A DNA stretch of 64,000 nt from NCBI GenBank assembly GCA_028045305.1, contig JAOFTV010000007.1:1-64000 (forward strand). The letters are read 5' to 3'. A program made the translations under genes and the position numbers. How positions within the stretch are numbered: position 1 is the stretch's first letter; each line of letters opens with the position of its first letter. Below the pieces are notes generated by a model. That model was not told the origin of the DNA and made no database searches. It saw only the letters and a program-made list of their open reading frames with translations. This document shows, piece by piece, positions 1 through 9,870 of this stretch. The stretch is from Opitutales bacterium (GTDB taxonomy: Bacteria; Verrucomicrobiota; Verrucomicrobiia; Opitutales; Seribacteraceae).

Positions 1-2007
1 CCCAGTAAGTTCAAGTTCCCGCCTTTCCAATTGATCAAGTGATTTTTTTTGTCGAGCACTTGCCAACTCAATCTCTTCCTGAAGTCCAACAATAACATCC
101 GTAGCTTTTTTCTGTTCTTTGGAAAACTGATCTGATAATAAACGAATTCTCGATTCGGAAGCAGCCAAGTCATCCTCCATCTCACTAATAAAAGGCACAG
201 CAGAAATTTTGCCATCTGCAGCTTGCTGCAGTACTGCTTGTGCAATTTCAGCTTCTTCCTCGAGTATTTTTATGGTATTAGCAAAATCAAACTCTCGCTT
301 TGCTAAAGTCTCCTTATTTGCCTCAATATCTTGACGAGTTGAATCTAGTTCCATTTTTGTTTTTTGGAGCTTTTTTTCTAACTCGTCCACGGTTGTAGAA
401 AGATTGCCCCTTTCGTTCGAGGATCCCTCCTTCAATCGAACAACCTCTTCCTTTGCTTCGCCCAAATCGGCAAGAAGCTTTTTAACATATTTTGCCGAGA
501 CTCGACTGGTCTCACCAGAAGAAGTTCCGTCAGATTGGGCGAGGGTTTCCTTAAGATCTTCTAGTTCTTTTTCTAAGGAATTCATATCTGCCATCTCGAT
601 TTGCATATTGGCAATCTCACTCAACGACTTCCTGAGTTCATCTTGCAACTTCACATAATCTGAAGAAGTCGGATCGACTGCTTGATTTTGGGCTGACCTT
701 AATGCCTGTTTTGTTTTCGCTAATTCCTGTTCGAGCGTAGCCAACTGATCAAAACTTACTCCATTACCTCGAACTGCTTGCCTAGCGTAATCTAACTCTT
801 TACGAGTTCTTTCCAACTCCGTGGTAATTGATGCGATCATCGCATTTGACCTTTGTTGCTCCAACAGCAGGCTTTGCCTTGCTTGGCTAAGTTCATTTTT
901 AGCGTCTGCTAAGGCTGTCTCTAACCGCTTTATTCTGTCGCTCACCATTTGGGCGGTAGCACGACTACCATCATCATTCTTGTAAAAAGACTGTTTAGTT
1001 TCCTCTAGTTGATTAATGAGCGCCTGCGACTCAGTTAAGTTGTTTTGAAGGGCAACGATCTCCCTGTATGCCTTTCGTAAATCGGCCTTTAGTGATGAGG
1101 AATCAATGGACAATTCGGATTGTATGTTTCGTGAGAGTGCCAATTCCTTTTGCAGCCTAAGGACGGCATCACTATCCAGGGGTGTACTAGTCTCTAAATC
1201 AGAAGCCAAGGTTTCTTGGACGGGAGTAGTTCTCCGTTCTTGTGCAAACTTATCAAATTTAGAAGAGGAGTAGACAATCGGTTGATCCGCTTTTATGACG
1301 GATGCAATTTTTCGACCAATCAGAGAAGTGGGTTGAGGTGGCGATTGAGCTACCTTATTTGCAGGATTTGGATTCTCTGTACGAACGATATTGCTGGACT
1401 TCGCAAAAGAAGGACTTGGTGTTGAGCTTTGCCTAATTTGCTCAAGAATAGAATCCGCTTCGAATCCAAAATCTTCTATTACACCATCAACCATTTTCGA
1501 TAATGCGTTTATCTCGACATCGGTTTTAAGTAAATTTTCTCTTAAAGCTAGTAGTGGAGATTGAGCTTCATCCAAGTTGCCTGCAAAACTCTGAGTTAAA
1601 TCAGCAAATATTTCTTTGGCATCCTGGAGACGTAGTTGGGAAAGAGAAAAGGTTTCGTTTGTGGAATCCATTCTCTCGGTTAATCTGGCAGCTGCAGAGT
1701 TAAACCTTTTACTAAATTCACTTAACTCACTCTTAGGCAAAGAATTAGAGTTTTCACTATCTTCGATCGTAGAGTTAAAAAGTTTTTGCTTCTCCTCTAG
1801 GTATCGACCAACACCGATTAAATTATTTAATACAGCTTCATTCTTTGAAACTAAATTGGTGATTTCCTCCAAAAGTTGATCGGAGGATAAGGTTTGCTCC
1901 GACAGTTGGTTATCGAATTGGCTAAAGGCTAGTGATACTAAACCAATGAAAAACAACGGCAAGCCCAGCCAACCTTGTTTAATCAACAAAAGACAGGAGG
2001 TTTTCAT
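1..2007 (-). CDS. Membrane-anchored coiled-coil protein (partial, C-terminus beyond window)
   Basis: The reading frame is open from the ATG at 2007 down to base 1 with no stop (669 codons), so the gene runs off the window. The N-terminus (MKTSCLLLIKQGWLGLPLFF...) has one hydrophobic segment at about residues 8-30 that could be a signal sequence or membrane anchor. The rest is hydrophilic, rich in Glu, Lys, Leu, Gln and Ser, with long heptad-like stretches (for example around residues 340-660) typical of an extended coiled coil. A Ser/Pro-rich segment near residues 180-260 interrupts it. No enzymatic motif is visible. It could be a structural, division or polar scaffold protein, but the function is unknown. 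No clear Shine-Dalgarno sequence precedes the start. tRNA-Leu lies upstream on the same strand. Confidence 0.8.
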   Translation of the reverse strand, partial: MKTSCLLLIKQGWLGLPLFFIGLVSLAFSQFDNQLSEQTLSSDQLLEEITNLVSKNEAVLNNLIGVGRYLEEKQKLFNSTIEDSENSNSLPKSELSEFSKRFNSAAARLTERMDSTNETFSLSQLRLQDAKEIFADLTQSFAGNLDEAQSPLLALRENLLKTDVEINALSKMVDGVIEDFGFEADSILEQIRQSSTPSPSFAKSSNIVRTENPNPANKVAQSPPQPTSLIGRKIASVIKADQPIVYSSSKFDKFAQERRTTPVQETLASDLETSTPLDSDAVLRLQKELALSRNIQSELSIDSSSLKADLRKAYREIVALQNNLTESQALINQLEETKQSFYKNDDGSRATAQMVSDRIKRLETALADAKNELSQARQSLLLEQQRSNAMIASITTELERTRKELDYARQAVRGNGVSFDQLATLEQELAKTKQALRSAQNQAVDPTSSDYVKLQDELRKSLSEIANMQIEMADMNSLEKELEDLKETLAQSDGTSSGETSRVSAKYVKKLLADLGEAKEEVVRLKEGSSNERGNLSTTVDELEKKLQKTKMELDSTRQDIEANKETLAKREFDFANTIKILEEEAEIAQAVLQQAADGKISAVPFISEMEDDLAASESRIRLLSDQFSKEQKKATDVIVGLQEEIELASARQKKSLDQLERRELELTG

Positions 2008-2119
2008 GATGCTTACAATGGCAAAGCTTTTTCTCAAAGCAAGAACGGATTTCAAATGAAAGAACCCAGATCAAGTGCCTAAAAGGCTAAAGTACAAAAT
2101 ATTATGAAAAATAAAAGAG

Positions 2120-2202
2120 TGCCCGAGGAGGGAATCGAACCCTCACATCCATAGGATACCAGATCCTAAATCTGGCGCGTCTACCAATTCCGCCACCCGG
2201 GC
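2120..2202 (-). tRNA. tRNA-Leu (anticodon UAG)
   Basis: Read on the minus strand, the sequence folds as a class II tRNA. A 7-bp acceptor stem (GCCCGGG with CUCGGGC), a D arm with GGUAGACGC, an anticodon stem CCAGA/UCUGG enclosing loop UUUAGGA, a long variable arm and a GGUUCGAUUCC T arm are all visible. The anticodon UAG reads CUN leucine codons. The discriminator is A and the CCA end is not encoded. It lies downstream of nuoN on the same strand. Confidence 0.95.
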
Positions 2203-2250
2203 ATGTGAATATTTTTACATAAATATATGACTAGTAACTAAACAGTAATC

Positions 2251-3800
2251 TTAAAAAGCATCCCCAAGGGGTCCTTGCCAAATTCCCAAAATAATCGAGG
2301 CAAGTGCAAGAGCAAAGAGAGCTGGCTTGAGCATCCCGACTGCTTCATTCTTTCCCCATGCATCAATCTTAGGATCATCATCCTCAAAAACGGGACGAGG
2401 ATGAAAGCAAATCTCGCGGATCCATGCAAAGTAGTAGTAAATTGAGATGACCACACCAATTACCATAGCAACGAGAGAAAGATAGAGCTTTGTTTCAAAG
2501 GCTACGCTAAAAAGGAGTAATTTCCCGATAAAGCCAGCAAGTGGGGGAATCCCGGCCAAAGAACCAATGCCAACAACTAAAACAAATGCAGCCCAGGGAT
2601 TTTTAATGGCTAAATTTTCGTAATCAGAAAATTCATGTTCCGAGTCATCTGATACACGGGCTAGACCCATCACTCCAAACACAACAAAAGAAGCAAGCAT
2701 GTAGGTAAATAAATAAAAGAATAATATCCATACCGCCCGATCACTTTCCCCTGGCAATATCATAGAAGCCATAACTGCTACCAAAAGATAACCCGCATGA
2801 GCCACCCCAGATAATCCAAGCATTCTTTTAAGATTTCTCTGTGAACAAGCAGCCAAGTTGCCAAAAAATATGGTAAAGGTGGCTACAAACCCAAGAAGAG
2901 GTAAAAGAAATTCACTCATTCCAGCAAAAGGGCCATTCACTAAAGTAATTAGAACAAAAAAACCGGCTGACTTCGAAGATACTGCCAAAAATGCAGTCAC
3001 CGGCATAGGGGCACCGTGATAAACATCAGGAACCATATTTGAAAAGGAGCAGCTCCAACCTTAAAGGCAATTCCTGAAATAATCAGCACAACGCCAGCCC
3101 GTAAAAGAGGATGATCCGGATTTTCGGAAAGCAACTGATATAGAAAGCCGAAGGAAAAGGCATCATTGACAGGACCCATATTTAAAGAAGCTCCCCAGGC
3201 CTCGGGGTTGGAACCGACGCCGTATAATAAAACAATCCCGAAGAGGAGTAAGGCGGAACTAAGGGCACCGAAAATCAAATATTTAATACCAGCCTCTAGG
3301 CTTTTGGCGGATTCTCTATCAAAAGCAACTAAGGGATAAAAACAAAGGGCTACTGTTTCGAGGGCTACAAAGAAGACAATAAAATGTTGGGACTGACAAA
3401 GAACCATCAATCCAGCTGTTGCAATCATGGTTAAATGATGAAACTCCCCTATTCGTAATTTTCGAATCCGTAAGTATTGATGCCCAAGAAGAGAAACAAA
3501 AAGAGAAGACAGTAAAAAGAAACTTCGCATCACATCTTGATGAATACCGTGTTTAAGCATGCCAGAAAAACTTTCACGGTCAAAAGTGTGTCTCAAGAGC
3601 AGATAATCAAAGAGGTGGGCACAAAGTAAAAGAAATTGAAAGAGGATAGCAAAAGAACCTGCACGCTTTTTCGCTTGTGCAGAATTAGAAAATAAATCCA
3701 CGCCGAGGACAAACAAAGCACCCAAGCACAAGGACAATTCAGGCCAAAGTTCACTCCATAAATTATCCTGTGAAAAATTGAGATAAGTTTCCATACTCAT
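2251..3800 (-). CDS. nuoN: NADH-quinone oxidoreductase subunit N, interrupted by an apparent frameshift
   Basis: This is a proton-pumping antiporter-like membrane subunit of complex I. It is present as two overlapping frames: 3800-2997 encodes the N-terminal half, ending GAAPFQIWF..., and 3036-2251 encodes the C-terminal half, beginning VPDVYHGAPMPVTAF. In intact NuoN these join as GAAPFxxWxPDVYxGAPxPVTAF. The break is therefore a missing base at about 3033-3036, after the TGG codon. Restoring one G gives W-V-P-D-V-Y and a protein of about 516 residues, normal for NuoN, with about 14 membrane helices. No canonical slippery heptamer is visible at the site. A sequencing indel or a real mutation is likelier than programmed frameshifting. 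The start directly abuts the nuoM stop, and this is the last gene of the operon. Confidence 0.88.
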
Positions 3801-5393
3801 TTAATCTGAAGTAAGGGGAACATCTGGAGAAGATGATACATCTTCATCCACCGGGCAGCAAGATGGTTTGGAATAAAGACTTTTCGATTCCATATGAGAG
3901 TAGCGTGCACCGATCTCACTATCAATTCTTTCGGAAATGGATGTCGGCCATAAACCAATCAACAACAAAGCAGAGAGAATAAGAGCAGCTGGTATAATCT
4001 CCTCCCTCGATAAATCAGAGACTGAAGATTCTTTAACCTGTTTGGAAAGCTCTTCACTTTCTTTCCCGAAAAATATCTTCGCAACTGCACGAAGACCAAA
4101 CACAGCAGATATGATAATACCCAATGCAGCTAAAACTAAAAAGATTTGATGTACATACAATTCACCGAGGGAAAGAAAAATTCCAAATTCTCCCCAAAAA
4201 TTACCAAAGCCAGGTAGGCCGATAGTGGCCAAGGTTGCAGCGATGCAAAAGCAAGCAAGTAAAGGAGTCTTATCGGCCAAACCACCCATTTCACTCATTT
4301 CAAATGTATTGGTGCGCTTTCTCACGAAACTTGCCAAGAGAAACATCAAAGCAACGGATAGTCCGTGTGCACACATGAGCATGACGGTGGACCCTGCACC
4401 CAAAGCACTGCAAACCCCAATTCCAAGAAAACAGTATCCCATGTGCATGACCGAGCCATAGGATATCATGGATTTGAAATTTGTTTGGGCGATTGCCACC
4501 ATCCCTACAAATAAAATATTGCCCAATGCTAACCACATCAACCACGGACTCCAAGACAATGCGGCATCTGGCAATAAGGGCGAGGCAATCTGAATAAGTC
4601 CATAGAGTCCAAACTTTTTCAAGACTCCCGCGTGAAGCATAGAAACCGAGGTCGGGGCGGAATCATAACCCCGTGCCGCCCAGGTGTGAAAGGGGAAAAG
4701 AGCGACCAAGATACCAAACCCTAGAAGTAAAAGTCCGTAGATTTTAAATGATGCAGAATCAGTAAGACCGGAATGAGCAAGAGCAGCTGATATACTAGGG
4801 AAATCAAATTTCGGAGCGTCGACTAGTACATTCAGTGCAACTAAGCCGCCAAGTGATATCAACGCACCAAGAGTTAAATAGATCGTAATTTCCAAGGCAA
4901 TACCCCTACGATCTCGACCTCCCCACAAACCGATCATAATAAATGTTGGTATGAGAGCAAATTCATGAAAGATGTAGTAAAAGAACAGATCAACACTCGC
5001 AAAAAGCCCCATCAATCCGGACTGCATGAGAGCAAGCAAAGCAAGGTATAAATGCAAACGCTCAGCACCAGAATGCAGAGCGGCTAAGCCCGCTCCGAGC
5101 CCAACGATTCCAGCCATGGCAAAAAGCGGACTCGATACACCGTTCAATCCCAAGTGAAAGGTAATCCCCAACTCCTGCAAACCCATCCGTTCATAAAGAA
5201 CTTCAAAATTATATCCATTTGCAGCATCAAATCGTAAGAAGAGAATAACTGAAGCCAGACATGGAAAACCAAAGACAAAATAACCCAATTTTTTAAGCCT
5301 TTCACCATCTCTGCAAAAACCAGTAAAAAAAAGAATCGATCCGATTGCAGGAACGAGAATAGATCCAAGTAAAAGCAGGGTATCTAAATTCAT
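3801..5393 (-). CDS. nuoM: NADH-quinone oxidoreductase subunit M
   Basis: NuoM is one of the three antiporter-like proton-pumping subunits in the complex I membrane arm. The 530-residue protein consists mostly of hydrophobic helices and carries typical features: YYIFHEFALIPTFIMIGLWGG (with the pump glutamate in HEFALIP), FPFHTWAARGYDSAPTSVSML and GVLKKFGLYGLIQI. These correspond to the conserved Glu and Lys residues of the proton channel. The length is normal. It is followed immediately by nuoN and preceded by nuoL with a 13-base gap, so it is co-transcribed. The start ATG has no strong ribosome binding site. The C-terminus is hydrophilic (Ser/Asp-rich), about 50 residues after the last helix. 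Confidence 0.97.
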   Translation of the reverse strand: MNLDTLLLLGSILVPAIGSILFFTGFCRDGERLKKLGYFVFGFPCLASVILFLRFDAANGYNFEVLYERMGLQELGITFHLGLNGVSSPLFAMAGIVGLGAGLAALHSGAERLHLYLALLALMQSGLMGLFASVDLFFYYIFHEFALIPTFIMIGLWGGRDRRGIALEITIYLTLGALISLGGLVALNVLVDAPKFDFPSISAALAHSGLTDSASFKIYGLLLLGFGILVALFPFHTWAARGYDSAPTSVSMLHAGVLKKFGLYGLIQIASPLLPDAALSWSPWLMWLALGNILFVGMVAIAQTNFKSMISYGSVMHMGYCFLGIGVCSALGAGSTVMLMCAHGLSVALMFLLASFVRKRTNTFEMSEMGGLADKTPLLACFCIAATLATIGLPGFGNFWGEFGIFLSLGELYVHQIFLVLAALGIIISAVFGLRAVAKIFFGKESEELSKQVKESSVSDLSREEIIPAALILSALLLIGLWPTSISERIDSEIGARYSHMESKSLYSKPSCCPVDEDVSSSPDVPLTSD

Positions 5394-5406
5394 GAATAAT
5401 TAATTA

Positions 5407-7239
5407 CTATAAAAGACCAGCTGCATATAACAGAAAGCCCACAGTGCCTAGTATAAACCAAAAGGCATAAGCATGAATTTTCCCGACATAGCATACCTTG
5501 GCGAGCATCGAAAATAAAGCAGCAACCCCAGCTGAACCTCGCACCAATAGTCCGGAAATAAAAAGCAATTCCATAACTTCAATAAATCTGGCAAGCGGAT
5601 CTTGAATTTTAGAAAGATAAAACTGGTAAATTTCATCGAAGAACAGTTTGCTTCGGCAAAGCTCATAAAAAGTGGGAAACCTACGGGCTAACGGGTCTTC
5701 ATTCTGTACTTTTGAATAGAAACTTTTGGCAAACAAGAGCCCAACTACCCATGCCGAGGTTCCCAGCACAATCATCCACATATGATGGGGAAGAAGAGAA
5801 ACGGCAGATAAATCAGGTCCTAAATAAGATCCTAATTGTTTCGGGTATAAGGAATGATACCCTCCAAAGGCAGAAAATATGGCAAGAACAACTAATGGGC
5901 CGGTCATCAAAAATGAATTCTCTCTCGCGTCCTCCGCACATTTAGAACGGGAGTCCCCCTCAAAGGTTATAAAATATAAGCGAAACATATAAACAGATGT
6001 GAGAATTGCCCCAGCGTAAAGTATTATAAACACGGGAATGTTAAAGTTATACGCCCAAAGTAAAATGGCATCTTTACTAAAGTATCCTGACAGAAAATTG
6101 ACTCCGGAAATGGCCAACACACCAACAAGAAAAGTCAAAGCGGTGATGGGCATTCGTTTACGCAACCCTCCATATTTGAAAATATCCTGCTCATGATGGC
6201 ATGCATGGATAACAGAACCAGAACCTAAAAACATTAAAGCTTTGAAAAAAGCATGGGTTGTGAGATGAAACAAGGCAACACCAGGAGCACCAAGACCAAA
6301 TGCAGCGGCCATATACCCCAATTGAGATAGAGTGGAGTAGGCAAGTATTTTTTTGACATCTCTTTGCACCAATGCACAAAACCCAGCGTACAAACCCATT
6401 GATGCACCAAGTATAGCAATCAATCCAAGGGCTTGTTCGGTGAAAAGAAAATCAATTCGCAAAAGCAAATAAACCCCAGCTGCCACCATTGTAGCTGCAT
6501 GGATAAGAGCAGAAACAGGAGTGGGACCAGCCATGGCATCAGGTAACCAGACATGCAAAGGAAACTGTGCAGATTTACCAATAAATCCACATGCTAATGC
6601 CAAACAAAGGCCAGTAGTGGCAAGGCTAGGAGAGAAATCTGCCAAGTCAGCAAGTTCGCTTAGATTGACAGTTCCATAAGTCCAAAAAGTCAACACGATG
6701 CCGATAAGGAAACCAAAATCCCCCACCCGATTGACAATGAATGCTTTGCGAGATGCCTTGGCCGCTTCATCCGTTTTGAAGTAATGAGCGATCAAGAGGT
6801 ATGAACTGAACCCGACCAATTCCCAAAATACAAAAATCATCACCAAATTGTCTGCGAGAGTAATTCCAAGCATGGAAAACATGAAGATTGACAAACCCCC
6901 AAAATACCTCGGACGAGCAGGATCATTTGCCATATATCCGAGGCTAAAAATATGAATTAAAAAACCTACAAATGCTACAATGAAAAGTAATAACCTAGCG
7001 GGAGCATCAATTAAAAAGCCAAAGCGCAACTCCCACCCCCCCATGGAAAACCAAGTCGTATCCCAGGCTAGGGTTTCTTGGTTATAAGAAAAAATCAAGG
7101 AAAGAGCCAGGACGACGATTCCACCTGATGTGGATACCGAAAGCAAGGAGGCCAAATTTCCATTTTTTCGAAGAAAAAACAATGTAACCGATGCGGAAAG
7201 CAACGGTAAAAAAAGCATACTCAAGGCTACACTTATCAT
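5407..7239 (-). CDS. nuoL: NADH-quinone oxidoreductase subunit L
   Basis: NuoL is the distal antiporter-like subunit of complex I. The 610-residue protein has about 16 membrane helices and shows the family motifs: FVFWELVGFSSYLLIAHYF, GKSAQFPLHVWLPDAMAGPT, VSALIHAATMVAAGVYLL and KDVKKILAYSTLSQLGYM (here written with QRDVKKIL). The conserved pump Glu, Lys and His residues are present. The C-terminal lateral-helix region and last anchor helix are also present. It lies between nuoK (7-base gap) and nuoM. The coding strand has a G7 tract in the codons for MGGW; the frame is intact there. Confidence 0.97.
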   Translation of the reverse strand: MISVALSMLFLPLLSASVTLFFLRKNGNLASLLSVSTSGGIVVLALSLIFSYNQETLAWDTTWFSMGGWELRFGFLIDAPARLLLFIVAFVGFLIHIFSLGYMANDPARPRYFGGLSIFMFSMLGITLADNLVMIFVFWELVGFSSYLLIAHYFKTDEAAKASRKAFIVNRVGDFGFLIGIVLTFWTYGTVNLSELADLADFSPSLATTGLCLALACGFIGKSAQFPLHVWLPDAMAGPTPVSALIHAATMVAAGVYLLLRIDFLFTEQALGLIAILGASMGLYAGFCALVQRDVKKILAYSTLSQLGYMAAAFGLGAPGVALFHLTTHAFFKALMFLGSGSVIHACHHEQDIFKYGGLRKRMPITALTFLVGVLAISGVNFLSGYFSKDAILLWAYNFNIPVFIILYAGAILTSVYMFRLYFITFEGDSRSKCAEDARENSFLMTGPLVVLAIFSAFGGYHSLYPKQLGSYLGPDLSAVSLLPHHMWMIVLGTSAWVVGLLFAKSFYSKVQNEDPLARRFPTFYELCRSKLFFDEIYQFYLSKIQDPLARFIEVMELLFISGLLVRGSAGVAALFSMLAKVCYVGKIHAYAFWFILGTVGFLLYAAGLL

Positions 7240-7246
7240 TACACTC

Positions 7247-7555
7247 TCAGTTTTTTAACAATCCCATATCATCGGAAAGCACACTGTTTCGTTTTTTGTA
7301 TAAGGCGACTAACAATGCTAAACCAACAGCAACTTCAGCAGCCGCCACTGTCATTATAAAAAACACAAATATTCCACCGTCCAAATTACTCCCTACTCTA
7401 GAAAAAGTTAACAAGGCGATATTGATTCCGTTAAGCATTAATTCCAGGGACATCAGCATTAATAATACATTTCTACGGATCAAGAGCCCAAGAAATCCTA
7501 TCCCCACGAGAAGAAAGGAAAGAATAAGAAAATGCTGGGGAGTGACCGATAACAT
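7247..7555 (-). CDS. nuoK: NADH-quinone oxidoreductase subunit K
   Basis: NuoK is a small three-helix membrane subunit of complex I. Its 102 residues match the usual 100-105. It shows HFLILSFLLVGIGFLGLLIRRN, then NVLLMLMSLELMLNGINI carrying the conserved membrane-embedded Glu, and FFIMTVAAAEVAVGLALLVALYKKR with the second conserved Glu. Both glutamates are needed for coupling in characterised enzymes. The gene lies between nuoJ and nuoL with short spacers, as in most nuo operons. Confidence 0.97.
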   Translation of the reverse strand: MLSVTPQHFLILSFLLVGIGFLGLLIRRNVLLMLMSLELMLNGINIALLTFSRVGSNLDGGIFVFFIMTVAAAEVAVGLALLVALYKKRNSVLSDDMGLLKN

Positions 7556-7564
7556 AATAGCGGT

Positions 7565-8131
7565 TCAGGAAGCGTCCTCTCTGGTCGGGTTTTTTTTACT
7601 AAGGATAATCACTCCGACCATGGCAGCCAGTAACATAAAACCAGCGATTTGTATAGGTAACATATACTTGGTCATTAAACCATACCCAAAGGCAGAAACC
7701 TGAGTGGAAAAAGGAAGTATCGGAGATGGTGAAACATCAGATTCGCTCAATGGTGGCCAGGCAATATGGTCCAAAACCAAGGTATCATATGAGTTTCCAA
7801 GCATAAGCAAAACTCCGACAAGTACGACGGAAGCAAATAAGCCAAAGATTCCGGTCTTTAAATGGCTCAACTTTTTTTTGCCAGCTTCAGGACCAACATC
7901 GAGCAACATTATAATAAATAGAAACAGAACCATCACGGCCCCCGCATATACAAGTACTTGCAATATAGCTAAGAAGAAAGATTCCAACAAAACAAACAAT
8001 GCAGCAACTCCGACAAGCGATACTATCATGAACATGGCAGCAGAAACTGGATGACGGGAAAAAATCATTGCCAAGCCACCGCCTACCGACAAGACAGCAA
8101 ACAACCAAAATAACAAATCTACCGCATTCAT
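7565..8131 (-). CDS. nuoJ: NADH-quinone oxidoreductase subunit J
   Basis: NuoJ is a five-helix subunit of the complex I membrane arm. The 188-residue protein contains the family segment QVLVYAGAVMVLFLFIIMLLDV, which includes the conserved pi-bulge helix, and the N-terminal pattern SRHPVSAAMFMIVSLVGVAALFVLL. The C-terminal helix precedes a short basic tail. It lies 49 bases downstream of nuoI and 9 bases upstream of nuoK. Confidence 0.96.
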   Translation of the reverse strand: MNAVDLLFWLFAVLSVGGGLAMIFSRHPVSAAMFMIVSLVGVAALFVLLESFFLAILQVLVYAGAVMVLFLFIIMLLDVGPEAGKKKLSHLKTGIFGLFASVVLVGVLLMLGNSYDTLVLDHIAWPPLSESDVSPSPILPFSTQVSAFGYGLMTKYMLPIQIAGFMLLAAMVGVIILSKKNPTREDAS

Positions 8132-8180
8132 AATGCTAGCAAAACCTTGGTTGGAAAAAATAATTATTCATTTGCAAATC

Positions 8181-8726
8181 TTAATGAGAATTTCCTGCTG
8201 ATTCCGCATTTTTTTTCTTATCCCATTTGTAGTGACGATCTGGCATTGTGCCTCCCAACTCATATAATTTTGCCTTATTATTGACCATTTCTTCACGGGT
8301 AAAACCCGATGAGGAATATACATCCTGTAAAAAAATAGCCTCTTCGGGACAAACCTCTTCGCAGTACCCGCAGTAGATGCAACGTAACATGTTAATTTCA
8401 AATTCCTGAGGTGCTTTTTCAACATGCTCTCGATCATTTTGATCCTCAGGCACAGAACCTGGGGTAATTCGTATAGCTTTGGGTGGGCAAACAAATTCAC
8501 AAAGCTGACAAGATACACACTTCTCCCGACCATTTGGATCTTTAACTAAGGTTGGCACACCTCGGTAGTTGTTGGGGATAACTGGTTTTTCCTCGGGATA
8601 TTGAAGGGTTACTTTGGGCTTGAACATATTACTGAAGGTAGTCTTCAGTCCGGTTACAATTTGAGGAAGGTAGGTTCTCTCAGAAAAAGAAAGCGGTTTT
8701 CGATTCAATACGACAGTTTTAGCCAT
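8181..8726 (-). CDS. nuoI: NADH-quinone oxidoreductase subunit I (two 4Fe-4S ferredoxin)
   Basis: NuoI carries clusters N6a and N6b, which pass electrons toward NuoB. Two complete 4Fe-4S motifs are visible, CVSCQLCEFVCP and CIYCGYCEEVCP, in the middle of the protein. The ATG at 8726 (MAKTVVLNRK) is chosen. An in-frame TTG two codons upstream is unlikely because it lies almost at the nuoH stop. The product is 181 residues, a usual length. The C-terminus (after YELGG) is polar and Lys-rich. nuoH ends 7 bases upstream. Confidence 0.96.
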   Translation of the reverse strand: MAKTVVLNRKPLSFSERTYLPQIVTGLKTTFSNMFKPKVTLQYPEEKPVIPNNYRGVPTLVKDPNGREKCVSCQLCEFVCPPKAIRITPGSVPEDQNDREHVEKAPQEFEINMLRCIYCGYCEEVCPEEAIFLQDVYSSSGFTREEMVNNKAKLYELGGTMPDRHYKWDKKKNAESAGNSH

Positions 8727-8733
8727 GATCAAT

Positions 8734-9870
8734 TTAAAAGTTTGCGGATGTACTTTGATCGATCGCAGTGACGATCAATAGATAAACAATTAGGTTTGCC
8801 AGGGCTAGGGGCAACAACTTGCTCCATCCTAGATGCATGACTTGATCATAACGAAAACGGGGCAAAGTCCAACGGATCCAAATGAAAAAGAAGATGAGAA
8901 AAATGGTCTTGGCCAAAAACCATCCAACTCCCAGCAAGGAACCAATCCAATTCGAGGGCCAGGGATCATTCATAAAGGGAAGAAAATGCCAACCTCCGAG
9001 AAAGATAACCGTGAAAATTGCAGAACCGATAACAATGTGTGCGTATTCAGCGACAAAAAATATACCAAACTTAAAACTCCCATATTCCGTATGAAACCCA
9101 CCAACCAAATCGGTTTCTGATTCCGGCATATCAAAAGGTAAACGGTTAGTCTCGGCAAAAAGAGCAATCAAGAAGATCAAGGCGGAAAGAGGTTGAACCA
9201 AAAACAACCAAGGCCCACCTGCCTGAGAATTCGCAATCGCGGATAAACTAAGACCAGATTCCGTGACCCCCGGTGCACAGACCCATAAAAAAACCGGGAG
9301 CAAGGACAGCCCCATCGCAAGTTCATAAGAAATCATTTGGGCAGAAGAACGAATCCCGCCAAGAAAGGAATACTTGCTATTGGATGACCAACCAGCAAGG
9401 GCGATTCCGTAAACTCCGAGAGAAGAAACCGCAAAAACAAATAGAATTCCAACCTCCAGATCCGCTAGAGCCAAGGTGGATACAGTACCGTCGTTCCAGT
9501 AAATTTGTCCGAAAGGAAGAACGGTCATGGTAGTGAGTGCAGGGACAAGAGCAATTAAGGGAGCCAAATAATAGTAGAGTTTATTAACATGACCAGGTAC
9601 AATTTCTTCTTTGAAGAGAAACTTCAATCCATCTGCAAGAGGTTGGAAAATACCGAGTTTTTTAAGGAGAGGTCCAAAAATCGGAATGTACTCGAAAAAA
9701 GGGAGAACTGTTCGGTTAGGACCTACCCTGCCCTGCATCCAGGCACTTACTTTTCTTTCAGCAAGCACAGAATACCCTGCCATGGTCATAACCGCACCAA
9801 CCATCATAAATGCAAAGAACACCTTGAGGCACACCTCAAACCACAGACCTTGGGGTATCCAATCCATCAT
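8734..9870 (-). CDS. nuoH: NADH-quinone oxidoreductase subunit H
   Basis: NuoH is the membrane subunit that forms the quinone-binding chamber with NuoB and NuoD. The 378-residue protein has eight or more membrane helices and conserved segments: AERKVSAWMQGRVGPNR near the N-terminus, LADGLKFLFKEEIVP, FAETNRLPFDMPESETDLVGG (the acidic quinone-site loop) and IRWTLPRFRYDQVMHLGWK-like (here IRWTLPRFRYDQVMHLGWSK). The length is slightly above the E. coli form. The start overlaps the nuoG stop by 4 bases, suggesting translational coupling. Confidence 0.97.
   Translation of the reverse strand: MMDWIPQGLWFEVCLKVFFAFMMVGAVMTMAGYSVLAERKVSAWMQGRVGPNRTVLPFFEYIPIFGPLLKKLGIFQPLADGLKFLFKEEIVPGHVNKLYYYLAPLIALVPALTTMTVLPFGQIYWNDGTVSTLALADLEVGILFVFAVSSLGVYGIALAGWSSNSKYSFLGGIRSSAQMISYELAMGLSLLPVFLWVCAPGVTESGLSLSAIANSQAGGPWLFLVQPLSALIFLIALFAETNRLPFDMPESETDLVGGFHTEYGSFKFGIFFVAEYAHIVIGSAIFTVIFLGGWHFLPFMNDPWPSNWIGSLLGVGWFLAKTIFLIFFFIWIRWTLPRFRYDQVMHLGWSKLLPLALANLIVYLLIVTAIDQSTSANF

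Noticed and set aside
2210-2250. AT-only inverted repeat after nuoN as a terminator
   Set aside because: Six A/T pairs with no GC stem and no T-run. Too weak to call.
3030-3040. Programmed -1 frameshifting in nuoN
   Set aside because: No X-XXY-YYZ heptamer or clear downstream structure. A one-base indel is simpler.
7191-7703. 170-codon open frame on the plus strand
   Set aside because: It is antisense to nuoL, nuoK and nuoJ, which are clear genes, and its product looks like no protein family.
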